Source: Ficedula albicollis (lineage: Eukaryota > Chordata > Aves > Passeriformes > Muscicapidae). Taken from it: a stretch of DNA of 64,000 bases. The notes beneath the pieces are model-generated. The model did no database searches and was not told the DNA's origin. It saw only the letters and a list, made by a program, of their open reading frames with translations. Of the stretch, positions 1 to 21,650 are shown one piece after another. Each line of letters starts with the position of its first letter. The first letter of the stretch is position 1. The DNA lies in contig NC_021674.1 in NCBI RefSeq assembly GCF_000247815.1, positions 8,810,077-8,874,076 of the forward strand. The letters run 5' to 3'. Made by a program: the position numbers and the translations under genes.

Positions 1-10270
<10,270 letters not shown>

Positions 10271-10272
10271 AT

Positions 10273-10383
10273 ATGAGAAATGAGTGTTGGACGCAGAAGA
10301 TTAAAGCTGCTGGGAATTCTGATGATGGTAAACATTTTTATTTATGTGATTGTGGAAGTCTCGAAGAGCGGCAGCCAAGATAA
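10273..10383 (+). other. Overlapping upstream ORF at the B3GNT2 start
   Basis: An ATG seven bases before the B3GNT2 start opens a 36-codon frame in a different register and stops at TAA 10381-10383, inside the B3GNT2 coding sequence. It lies within two bases of the exon boundary, so its upstream context depends on the unseen first exon. If present in the mRNA it would force leaky scanning or reinitiation. No peptide function is implied. Confidence 0.4.
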
Positions 10384-11473
10384 GAATGCAAAAGGCCGTG
10401 TTGTTATACCACGTAGCAAATTCTGGAGGAAATACACTCCTCACAAAGCTTACTGGAACAAACAGCAACAGAAGCTTGAGCTGCTGTACAACCCTATTCT
10501 GTCCTTGCTTTCCAATATGACTGTGGAAGAGAACTTAGTTTCTAACCTGAGTGCTCTCAATTCCTGTGACCCTGACCCCTTGGTACACACAGAGGTTAGT
10601 GACTTCGCAAACTTGCCAGACAGATTCAAAGACTTCCTCCTCTATTTGAGGTGTAGAAATTACTCATTGCTTATGGATCAGCCAAACAAGTGTGAACAGA
10701 AACCTTTCCTGCTGCTGGCTATTAAGTCACTTATACCCCATTTTGATAGAAGACAAGCAATTAGGGAATCATGGGGCAAGGAAATAAAATCAGGGGATGT
10801 GATAGTCAGAAGGGTCTTCTTACTTGGGCAGACCCCACCAGAGGATAATTTTCCTGACCTTTCACACATGATTAAATTTGAGAGTGACACCCACCAAGAC
10901 ATTCTCCTCTGGAACTACAGAGACACTTTCTTCAATCTGACTCTGAAAGAGGTGCTGTTTCTGAAGTGGGTCAGCAGCAGCTGCGCAAATGCCCAGTTTA
11001 TTTTTAAGGGTGATGATGATGTTTTTGTGAATACCAATCAGATCCTGGATTACTTGAAGAGTTTATCAAAGGAAAAAGCCAAAGACTTATTTATAGGTGA
11101 TGTGATCAAAGATGCTGGACCTCACAGAGAGAAAAAATTGAAGTACTACATCCCAGAAAGTGTTTATGAAGGTTCATATCCCCCGTATGCAGGAGGTGGC
11201 GGGTTCCTGTACTCTGGTGATCTGGCACTAAGACTGAATAATGCATCTGACCAGGTACTCCTCTACCCTATTGATGATGTTTATACTGGAATGTGCCTTC
11301 AGAAGCTTGGGCTTGCTCCAGAAAAACACAAAGGCTTCAAAACTTTTGATATCGAAGAGAAATACAGAAATAACATCTGTTCCTACACAAACTTAATGTT
11401 AGTGCATAGTAGAAAACCTCAAGAAATGATTAGGATTTGGACACGCTTGCAAGATCCACACTTAAATTGTTAA
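10280..11473 (+). CDS. B3GNT2: Beta-1,3-N-acetylglucosaminyltransferase 2
   Basis: This is a complete 397-codon single-exon coding sequence, the same length as the human enzyme. Family knowledge: it is a Golgi type II membrane glycosyltransferase (GT31) that adds GlcNAc in beta-1,3 linkage to galactose and so extends poly-N-acetyllactosamine chains. Seen here: a short basic N-terminus (GRRRLK), a signal-anchor helix at about residues 9-28, a stem, and a catalytic domain from about residue 140. That domain carries RQAIRESWG (158-166), the metal-binding DDD at 245-247, a Gly-rich YAGGGGFLYSG segment (303-313) and IDDVYTG (331-337). N-glycosylation sequons lie at N79, N89, N127, N219 and N321. 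The start follows directly after an acceptor ending at 10270 and matches the family N-terminus. No frameshift or missing catalytic residue is visible. Confidence 0.98.
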   Translation: MSVGRRRLKLLGILMMVNIFIYVIVEVSKSGSQDKNAKGRVVIPRSKFWRKYTPHKAYWNKQQQKLELLYNPILSLLSNMTVEENLVSNLSALNSCDPDPLVHTEVSDFANLPDRFKDFLLYLRCRNYSLLMDQPNKCEQKPFLLLAIKSLIPHFDRRQAIRESWGKEIKSGDVIVRRVFLLGQTPPEDNFPDLSHMIKFESDTHQDILLWNYRDTFFNLTLKEVLFLKWVSSSCANAQFIFKGDDDVFVNTNQILDYLKSLSKEKAKDLFIGDVIKDAGPHREKKLKYYIPESVYEGSYPPYAGGGGFLYSGDLALRLNNASDQVLLYPIDDVYTGMCLQKLGLAPEKHKGFKTFDIEEKYRNNICSYTNLMLVHSRKPQEMIRIWTRLQDPHLNC

Positions 11474-12780
11474 AGTAATGTGCATAAGTGTCTTAAGTCC
11501 AAAAAACTTTGCAAGTTTGGATCACTGAAGCTCTGTTTAACAGTTGAATTTTTGCCGTAAACTTTTTCCTGTACTTCTGAAAATGAGAGTAATACTAAAA
11601 TATGAAGGGATGGCTTGAAGACTTGGTCCTGACTTTTCCACTGTCCTGGTGGTCATTATGTTTCAATATTGGTCTTAATTTTAAAAAAGACTTTGAGGCT
11701 GTAACTAGCTGTCAGTGACTGGTTAGCTGTACTGGAAACAGGAATTGCTTATCACAATGCATCTTTCATCAATTGTGGTCGTGGAAGATCATTTTCCCTT
11801 TAGTAATGTTTGTGCGTGGAAATCACTGTAAATTGAAAATACACAATTTGGGGGAATGTAGTTTTACTTTTAGGTATGATACACTTAAAAGACTTTGAAG
11901 TTTGATTTTTTTTTTTTTTTTAAATTTTTAAAATTTAGGATTTTCAGTCCTTTTGCACCCTGGAACGGTGTTGTATTTTTCCTTTACTTACGATCCTTTG
12001 TGCAAAGTGTACCTGTGTCTGAAAGATGTACCCTTTTATTAGATGAAGTTTTTTTGACTTCTTTTTCTGTTTGGTTTTTTTGGTGTTTTCTTTTTTGCTG
12101 TTGTTGTTTTTTTGGTTTATTGATTTGTTTTGTTTTTTTTTTTTTTTTTACGAAAATGGATAATTCTGCTTGAAATTCCCCCTGAGAGCTCAATGTGCAA
12201 GGAAAAAGATGAGGGTTTTTTGGGGCTGGGCAGACAGGGCTGCCCCTGCCTCAAGCTTACATACTGAAGCCGACTTGTTGCTCCCGTTATTTGTGTGGAA
12301 AGCTACTCTGGTCAATCCTTGCTTTCTGTTCAGGCACTAAATGTGATCAGGTAGCTTGATTTGATGGAAATGACTGAAATTGCACATTGCTTCTTGAGAG
12401 CATGGTTTGGGTCTCCTGTAAAGCGGTGGCGAATCCGGAATTGTGCAGATCCCGAGTTTCGAATTCCCAACCAAACTTTGAAGTTTGCATGAAGCCTCAT
12501 GTAGAGTTACATGTGTCCTCGAAACTCAGATCTTCTCTATTTCCACATCTTGCTTATAAGAATTACTCTAAATAGTGGTCGCTTTCTTTGTATATGTAGA
12601 AGTGCCTGTCTATTTATTGTTCAGATTGAAGACCAAAACATTTTCTTAAATATATTTTGTGTAACATTTTATTTGTATAGTGTCATCACTCGGATATTTA
12701 AATAGAGCATGATATTTTAAATCTGAGATGTGTAACGTGGTAAATAAAGCTAAATGTTATTTTTGAATTTGAAAAATAAA
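11474..12780 (+). other. B3GNT2: B3GNT2 3' UTR with polyadenylation signals
   Basis: AT-rich non-coding sequence follows the stop codon and contains long T runs at 11907-11921 and 12135-12150. Two AATAAA hexamers at 12743-12748 and 12775-12780 are the likely cleavage signals. Nothing coding is seen. The exact mRNA end would lie about 10-30 bases past a hexamer. Confidence 0.7.
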
Positions 12781-13178
12781 AAGTGATTTAAATATTTCTG
12801 GTAATGCCTCATGTTGACTTGCAGAGCAATTGCACTCTACATTTCAGAAGTTCAGAAACAAAAGGTTTTATTTGACAGATTTCTCTAAGCTTATGTAGCA
12901 GACTGTCAAGAAAATGTCACACTTGTACCTGTATTTATTAGATGCTGTAATAGATGGACAACTCTGGTGAAAGCAAGGGGGACATTAAGTGCCTTGGGAC
13001 AAACAGCATGTGGAGAAATAATTGTCTGTACAATACCATTGCTGGTGCAATTTGAAAGGAGCTAAGGAGTGGATTGAATGGCTGGCACTTGAATTTTTGA
13101 TTGAAACAACTTGGCAGCAACACCTCTCTTTGCTTTCTCACCTGCTTTATTTTTCCTGAGTTAACCTGGAACAAATGC

Positions 13179-13418
13179 GGGGCTTTGTTTGTTCTGGGAG
13201 AGGTGAGGTGTTCTGGTCTTCCACCTCTTTGTTCTGTAGACCATCATGTTGACCCCAGCATGGATAAAAGGCTGTGCTCTGGTGTTGTGCTGTGAGGTTT
13301 TGGGGCTTTGTTCTGGGAGAGGTGAGGTGTTCTGGTCTTCCACCTCTTTGTTCTGTAGACCATCATGTTGACCCCAGCATGGATAAAAGGCTGTGCTCTG
13401 GTGTTGTGCTGTGAGGTT
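13179..13418. repeat. Tandem duplication, 119-bp spacing
   Basis: Two almost identical copies begin with ttctgggagaggtgaggtg at 13192 and 13311. The copies are adjacent and virtually unchanged, which implies either a recent event or an assembly duplication. Confidence 0.85.
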
Positions 13419-15990
13419 TGACCCTCGTGCTTTGTCATTCCTCATGGGAAGTGACACCTTTCTGAAAGAGCTGCAGGTTTTACAGGAGTTACTTCCTACC
13501 CTGTTTGTTTAAATATTCATGGGATTTTCCTCAAGATTTGAGCCAAGTGAAAGAAAATAAGTTATGCTGATGGTGAGAGATGCAAGGAGAGATGTAGTGT
13601 TAAGAGTCTTGGAGGGGGAGAAGGAGGGGGAGAGAAAACAGTGGCAGAGATGAAAAGGGGATGGGTGGAGGTGTGGAGGGGAAAGAAAGGCAGAGACAAG
13701 TGAGCACTGAACAAACTCCAGGTCCATGGGAGGATCAAACACAAACAGGAGGGTTGCAGCAAAAAGAAGGACAAGAAAAGAGCCCAAGAATTAAATCGTG
13801 TGAGTAAGATAGGGTGGAGTGCACATGTGATGTTAGGTGAAACGGGTGTGATTGCCAGCATTAATTATTTAATTTATATGCTTCCCTGCAACCATGAGAT
13901 AAAAACCAGGCCTCTTGCGTGGGACACACCTGATGATAAGGAAAAACAGGCTGAGTGGCACCTGGGGAGGAGAAATGCTGTGAGAAAGCATTTCCCCACT
14001 TTCTGAAGGGACAGGAGAAAGGGCAGAGGACAAGGCTGAGCAGGAGGTGCTGGGGGGTCAAATAGGTGAAAGGTGCTGGGGGAGAAATTTGACAGACCAC
14101 TTTTGTTTATTCCAAGTGTGGAGGAGCGCTGCTGGCTGTGCCTGGTTCACTCCCATGGAGAAAGAATTGTCTTGGCAAATAATTGTGTAGAGTGAAGAGT
14201 AAGGGAAATAAATAACAGAGAGAAAGGAACAGGATGCGTCCAAAAGCACAATGGAAATGGAATTTGGGGACAGTTGGGACACAGAAGATGAAAATTCTTT
14301 AAAAAGTATGTACAACAACCTGTCTCTGCTGCATTCTGCTGTATCTTTCTTAAGTGCTGTTAAATACTTAAATTTCTGTTGTATTTTTTCTTAAAGAGAC
14401 AGGGTCTGCTAAGATGAAGGTGTGAGAAAATTTGACTACGATGGAAAGAATGGAATTTGAAAACTGAAATAAGATGTGTTTGGATGAGACAGCTGAATGT
14501 GGATGCAGTCTTTGTTCTTTTTTCTTCCATGAATACAGCAGGGAAAATGAAGTGCTGCTGTGATTAAATAGCACTGCATCAGAGTGAGCCATTAGAATCC
14601 ATTAGCTTGTTTGTATAAAGGCTCAGGCCTTTGCTTCAAAATCCAGTTGGGAGGAGGAAATATAGGATAAGGAAGGTAAATGAGCTATAATTAATGCACA
14701 AATTATAAGGTTTATCTTCCAGAGGATGGAGTCCCTCTTTTCTGCCAGTTGGTTCCTTGGCCTGACTGCATTTTACACTTGGATCCCTTCCTCCCCTTCC
14801 CAGCTTTATTTTGTTATGTAGGCTTGAGTGAAATGTAGCACTTGACAGGGCTGGTGATAAGAGAAGTCCTGGCAGTGCTTTTCAATGTTGGGAGCACAGA
14901 AAGCCAAACTTCTAAAAGGGTTTTGGCTGGAAAATACAAGAAAGGCAGATTAGAATTCACTGGAAGGTTTTCATTGGGTATGCAAGTCAGCAAGGATCCT
15001 CTGCCGGTAATGCAGAATTTGGGGCTTTGTGATGCAGCAGTGAGCAATTCAGCTCTTATCTGGTGCTGCTGTTCTGATCTGGCCCACAGCCATCATTCAC
15101 CCTCTGAAATTTGGCCTCCTTTCCCTTCTGCCTTACTGCACCTCATATGCCTAAGATTTCCACTCGAGTTGTGTTTGCTTGAGGGCACAGATCCAAATGA
15201 GTTCATGTCTGCACTGAACTATTTCCTTCTCAGAATAGTCATGAAACCAACTTAGCAAGCAAATAGGGCAGGGAGAGCTGCTTGATGGATCCTTTTCATG
15301 GACAGTAATCATGGGGGTGGTTCTGAATGGAGCAATGTCTGTCAATCAGCCCGAGCTCAAAACACTTCAAATTCTCTCCATTCTCTTCCCCTAACTTTTT
15401 AAAGCTGTTGCCCTCTTCCTTGCTGGATGAAGGTGAGAACAGGAGTTAGAGTGAGAATTAAACTGCAGTTCTGGAAGCAAATTTTCAAAGTGTCAGGAGT
15501 GATGAAATACTGAGCAGGTCAGTTTTTCTGTTGTGCTCAGACCAGTACCTGATTGCTAATCACAATATATATTTGCATTGGCTCAGCCTGCTCTCAGTAG
15601 TGTTTGAGCAGCTCTGGCTGGATTCTGCTGAGGGGTGGCTGAGCAGCACCTTGTGGGCTTTGCAAGCCAGCCTTTTCCAAAGGTAAAGAGTGCATTTCCA
15701 TTTGTCAATGAAAACATTTGTATCCTGTCTAATAACACCTGACTGGACCAGGTGAGCTGGGCTTAAGTTGGTCTTGGGGTGTCAGTCATCACTTCACGCT
15801 CTGTTAACATCTGTGTAGGTATGGAAAAAAAATCCCTGTGACCTCAATTTTTGCTCAATTTTCTGTATTTTCATGTTACTGCTGTTTTGTATATATATAT
15901 ATATGTTTGGGGGTTTTTTAAGTTCCCTTCAAGCCTAAGGACTTCAGTCATAAATTGTGTGCTTCAGTTGAATGCACGCTGAGTTTCCCC

Positions 15991-16233
15991 TCAGAAATAC
16001 ATCAAGATAAATTTGACAATTTCAAATTTTATATGGAGAGAATTCAAATCAATCTAATTTCTAGGCTCCTTGATTTACCTCTGCGTGTTCAACCTGTGTC
16101 ATTTCCAGTCTCTCAGAAATACATCAAGATAAATCTGACAGTTTCAAATTTTATATGGAGAGAATTCAAATCAATCTAATTTCTAGGCTCCTTGATTTAC
16201 CTCTGCGTGTTCAACCTGTGTCATTTCCAGTCT
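15991..16233. repeat. Tandem duplication, 122-bp spacing
   Basis: Two near-identical copies begin with tcagaaatacatcaagataa at 15991 and 16113 and differ at only a few positions. No coding function is visible. Confidence 0.85.
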
Positions 16234-19200
16234 TTCCTGCTAAGCTCTCCATAAATGAATCCATCTTTCCTGCCTTGTCATGTTTTTGTTCTCTCTGTCC
16301 CCTCATCTCTCTCATCTCTTGGTGGACAGTGTGCTTGTCTCTCCAGTAAACCTCAAGGTTTTCTGAGAAAGTTACAAAAAATGTTTAAAATCACTTCTAT
16401 CAGAGGCTGGTTTCAAACAGGGGAGTGACTGGAGGAAAAATGCTGAGCTGCTAAACAAGCTGTAAACTTTCTGGTTTTGGAGGTGGCTTTTCTACTGCCA
16501 CTGCCATTGTGATTTCTTTAAACAAAACTGCTCTGAACAGATTTGGAGATAGTTTCTACAGGGGCTAGAAATAATCCTCAGACATCCCCTGTTAGATTTT
16601 TAATACCAGAGCTGCAGCTTAGTATTTGTTGTGGTTCTATTTTTATGTCCTTTTCCCTTTTTTCTTCATCCCTCTGGATAAATTTTGGCCAAGTTCTGCA
16701 AAGATGATTCTTTTTTTTCCCCTCATTTGTCTTATGTGTCGTGTTTTTTCCCCCACTACTCCTATCATTGTTACTCCCCCTCTTCCAGAAAAGTCAGTGT
16801 CTCATGACAGTCCAAATTCTGCCTTTTTTGGGGGGCATTACATCCACACTGTGTGTGATGAGTATTTGAAAGCCCTGCTGAAAGGAAGTCACAAGTTTTA
16901 AGAACACAGACCTTTCATTTGTACAATAAATTTGAGTTGTGGCTTCAGAAAATGTCATCATTGAAGCCACTTCTCTGTCTTCTTACCTGTAGGATCCTTG
17001 TGGTTCTTAATATTTTGTGCTCTTGCTTTCCTGGTATCCTGTAGCATTAGGTTGTGATAGAGCTGGAAATAGTTGTGGCATTTATGTTCAGTCTATAGAA
17101 CTGCTTGGCCAAGTGGGGAGGCTCTCACCTGTCTTCAGCAGATCAGACCTGAAAGCTCACCTGTGAGCCTGCTATTACAGCAAAATTTTACTCAGATTTG
17201 AATTGTTCTTCAGCAATAATGAAGAAAATAGAAGCGTGTTTATGTCCCTAGAGACCTCTTTTCTTCTTTTCCAAAATCTGCATAACAGTTTGCATTTCTT
17301 AGTGTCCCATACCAAACGGATGCAAATTCTCTTTGAGAAGCAAATGTGGGGGGGGAGCAGTGGGTGGGAAGAAATCCCCAATACAGATGTTACAAAATCT
17401 TGCCAAGGTAGGAAATACTAGACTGAGATGAATTAAAAAATTAACCCTGACTTTGGTGGATATCTTATTTAGTCACAGTGAGAAGTGGGAGAATATTTTA
17501 AATTTATAAACCCAAAGGAATTTGTCTCATTTTCCTTTCATTTCAATCTTTCTAGTATGTGAGGAAATAGACTTCTACTCTAGCTGTAGGTTTGGCTGCT
17601 GCCCAAGAGAAAGTTTCACCATCTTGTTACTTGTTGACCATTTTGCTCCTGAGAACTTAAACGCCAGAGAGGCCCGTGAATTGTTTTTCTTAAAAAAAGT
17701 CCTACGTGATTTTGATACAGTGCCAGGTGATCAGCAGTAATGATGCTTAGCAGAAGATAATGATGAGGATCCCTATCTAGAAAGTTGAAGCATAATCCAT
17801 GCTTTGTGATACCTGGAAACTGGATGACTTTCAAGAGAGGTGAGCTTTGTTTGTGCCCTTCAGTTTTCAGAGAGGTTCCTTGTTGGAGCTGTTCTGAGAA
17901 TTTGTCCTTGTTCTTAGAGCTGTCATCCCTTCTCCATATAAATACAACCTGGGTTGTTCCAATGTGTGCTCAAGGAAGAGCTGCACCTACCCAGGGCTCC
18001 ACGGCCCTCCAGCCCCTCAGAGGAAGAACAAAACACTTCTGGTAGCTCGTGAGAGCCTTTAATCGTGAGAAACTAATTTTTTTTTTTTTAACCTCCACTG
18101 TCAAAGAGCTGTATGACAATTCCTGTGCTGTATGAACATTCAGTGTCCAGTGCTCCAAGGGTTGTTAGTCAGCTGCCTCTTCCCTGCACTGCAGTTTGGA
18201 GTGAACACCGGGAACCTCTTCAGTATCTTTTTTGGACTGGACCATCCCCAGGGGATGTTGCTGGTACAGCCATCAGGGATACAAGTTCAACCTGATGCCC
18301 TGGTGATCTTTTAGTGACAAAGTATGATAGGAAAAATTGAAGCTTTATAGGCAGTCAGTGGTTACATATGCATTGAACAAATTTTTTTTTCCTCCATGAA
18401 GTGTATCTTCATGTGATACATGTCAGCAGTTCTTACTCAATGCTGATTTTCCATTTATTCTTTTCCAGATTTTTAATTTCCGTGCTTTCTTCCTCACAGG
18501 AAAGCAAGATGAACCATTTTGGCTATAAATGGAATAATACTAAATGTGAGAAAACTGGGTTCAGAGCTGCCAGAAAGTGAATGCCACAGTAGGAGCATTA
18601 TGGAGGGGTTGTCTTTGGACCTCTGATTGAAGCATCTCAAAACTTTTCAGGAATATTCACATTTGATCTAAGTTTGGAACTGCCATCCTTCGATTTGCTG
18701 CACTGAAATAGCATTTGCTTATGCCATAACTTGTTCTGTTTCCCAGCTCTCCTCTGTGTTGCCTGAGCCATCCTGTGTGATGGAGTTGCAGCTGCCTGCT
18801 GGGAAGTTAAGTGAAATCTGTGTCTGTGTCTTGGGAGGAGGAACTGGCATGGACCAAATGCTCTGAATCTCAGATGATGTCTGGTCCCTTGTTCCACTTC
18901 CCAGGCAGTTCCAGCACATGTGAAGGTCCCTTCGTGCCTGCCTGTGCTTTTTCTATACTTTGAATGTGTTTTAGGAGAGAACATGGACCTCCTGCTCTGT
19001 CTGGGTGGTTAAGAGTGTGACATCCTTTCCCAGATTTATTTTTGCTTGTGCCCAGCTGGTCCCTTTTGGATTTTCCCTGTTTGGGGATGTTTGTTGTATG
19101 TAGCTGGTGTTTAATGCTGGAGAAACCTGAATCATTCTATCAGGGTAATTGATACTGACCTAATTACACAGATGAGTTTTACACTGGAATTTTTAATGGC

Positions 19201-19772
19201 ACTTAATAATTATAAGAGTCCTTCATTCTCCGTGCCTATGATTCAGTCCTTTGCCCTGTGTGCCTTCAAAGAATAAGGGCATTGGATGGAATTATTTCCC
19301 TGTTTATTTTGTGTTGGGTAACTCTCTGTGACTCTTGCCTGGAGAAGCAAGGGGAGCTGCTGCAGTTTAACCTCTCCATGGAGAAAGCTGTGGTTGGATC
19401 CAGTGACACTCTGTTGTCCCTTATCCAAACAGGATATGGATGAACTCTGCTCTCTGTAGGAGAATGCCAAGGTCAGATGAGGATAGGGAGACTCTCATTG
19501 CAGCTCTGTTCAGGAAACCCTTAAGCCACATTTGCTAAGTGGGAAGCCTGCTGGAGAAGATCCATCTTTGTATTCCATCCTGTTGACATCCATCCTGTGG
19601 ATGGTGTCTGTCTGGAGAGGAGGCTCAATCCAGGCGAGTTGCTCTACACCTTCCTAACTGGTGAATGTGCAGGGCTGTGTCCCAGAGCACTGCAGCAAAC
19701 AGGAGAAGCCCGGGTGATAAAGTCAGCACCTCTCCCAGTTTCAGCAGGGGGTGAGAAGCTGTTAGAGAGCAG

Positions 19773-19816
19773 TGTGATTCCAGACCTGCATCACTGTGAT
19801 TCCAGACCTGCATCAC
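19773..19816. repeat. 22-bp direct tandem repeat
   Basis: The unit tgtgattccagacctgcatc plus two bases occurs twice head to tail with no mismatch. Confidence 0.8.
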
Positions 19817-21499
19817 TCCTGGGATCACGCAGCTGTGTCCTCCCCCCAGCAATCCAGCCAGGCAGGACTGGTCTGGGTAGGAATGGTGCCAAGCCCAGTC
19901 TCGTGTGGAGCAGCTGAAGTGGTAAATGATGCCCTTCACCTGCCTGTATGTGGTGCACAGAAATATCTGAGAGACTTTTTCTGCCCCCCATGTCTGTATC
20001 ATGTCCATGGTTTCAAGTGAAGCACAGTGGTTTCGAAAAACCCATGCACAGTTTATTTCCAGATGCATGTTTACACCTTGCATATCTCTGGAGGGCTAAA
20101 CAGAGCCAGATCAGCCGTGTGGGTGTAGTTCTGTGAGAGTGAGCAGATAAACATGGTGCTCCAGAGCTGATGTTATTGTTTCTATCCCCAGAAGGGAGAC
20201 CTGTGAAAGGCAAGGGCTCAAACTGCAGAAGAAAACAACCAGCATTTCATTTAGTCACCTGGCATCTGCTTGAATAAACTGGTGCTGCTTTAACATTACA
20301 TTAAACATCCCTCCCACCTACTTTTTAAATTCCTCTCGAGTTTCTTTTCCTTTTATATTGGTCTGTTCTGAATATCTCAGGGTCTGGAATTTGTCTTTTA
20401 TAATGATATATAGCTCGGCATGGTGCCAGCCTCAACTCCAGGGAATTTTTGTTCATGTTAAGATCTGAAAACCTTTATAAACATACACTTGGAGGAAAAA
20501 TAGTTTGGTATTCAAGAAGCAGAATAGTGTTAGCTCAAAGTGCTCTTAGCAGCTGTGTCATATCATACTGGGCTGACATACAGTAAATCCACAGCCCAAC
20601 CATGTTTTCAATATACACATAGTTTGGGTTTCCTCATCCCAAGGGGACAGAGGTGAACTGCAAAAGGTGGAGAAGGAGATCACAGGGACCCACAGGGAGC
20701 AGCTTCAGTCTGTGTGAGTCTTGGAGCTGGGAAGGAATGACTGAAGAAAGGCTTGAGAAAGGGATACAGAATCAAGAGTAGCCTGGAAAAGCAAATGAGG
20801 GTCTTCAAAGGGAGTGAGCCAGGAGCACAGGAAAGACTTCTGGGCTTTTTTACACACAGCAGGCACTGGATTTTCCTGATACCAAACAAAACCTCCCCTG
20901 ACTCAGCTTCATACCATTTCCTCAAGTCCTGTTGATAAACAACATAGAGAATGTAAATGTTCAATTCCCCTGAAGTTGCTGGGCAGGGCCTAAAGACTAA
21001 CTAGCAGAAAAGATTAAAAAATGTAAAGGTATGCACTCAGGATGGTAAATGCAGGTGGGAATGTGTGTGTGGAGGAGCAGATAATGAGGTCTATAGTGGG
21101 TTTTTGGCAAGTTATGTAACAAGCAACAGTGCATGCCCAAAGAAAAATTCAAGGCAAGGCCACCTGTAATATTGAAGGATTCAGTGAATACAACCACCAG
21201 AGACCCCTTCAGATGACCCTCCAGGACCATAAAAGGGCTTCCAGTAGGAGACTGATGCATGCAAATTATTTATAGGAAAAGGGATGTTTATGTATTAGCT
21301 AAGAGGCACATTGTAATGAATATGTGTGGTTATGATGGAATAGAAACCCTGTTGCAAAGTCTCACCACACACCTCAGATAGGAGGAGATACCCTCCTGTG
21401 TGTCCAGTGCTGATAAAGAATGCCAGCTTTCTAATGCTTCAAACTGTGTTGGAAAGTTTATGTTTCTGGTGGATTTTGGGTTCACTGCCACTGGCCTTG

Positions 21500-21650
21500 A
21501 GAGTGCTGCCCCCAGAGGATGTTGAAGACCCCACTGAGGCTTCCCCTCAAGTCTCCTCCAGGCTGAACAGACCTCAGCTGCTCCTCACAGGGCTTCTCCT
21601 CCAGACCCTTCACCATCCTGATGTCTTCCTGCAGAGTCTAATGGACACCC
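21500..21650 (-). mobile_element. CR1 LINE fragment, antisense
   Basis: The plus strand reads like the complement of a CR1 3' region: ctcctccaggctgaacagac, then text resembling cttctcctccagacccttca. It is a short, diverged, 5'-truncated scrap with no open frame. Confidence 0.7.

Larger units (their letters stand above)
12781..21499. other. Intergenic DNA, no gene seen
   Basis: No conserved exon is recognisable on either strand between the B3GNT2 poly(A) signals and the first CR1 scrap. The frames present are short and show no family similarity. The stretch contains tandem duplications near 13.2, 16.0 and 19.8 kb, a purine-rich tract at about 13590-13690, a TA microsatellite at about 15889-15904, and a possible 50-bp antisense CR1 scrap near 20885-20935. 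Confidence 0.6.

Noticed and set aside
13562..13861. Minus-strand Ser/Leu/Pro-rich frames
   Set aside because: They reflect a purine-rich tract on the plus strand, not a conserved protein.
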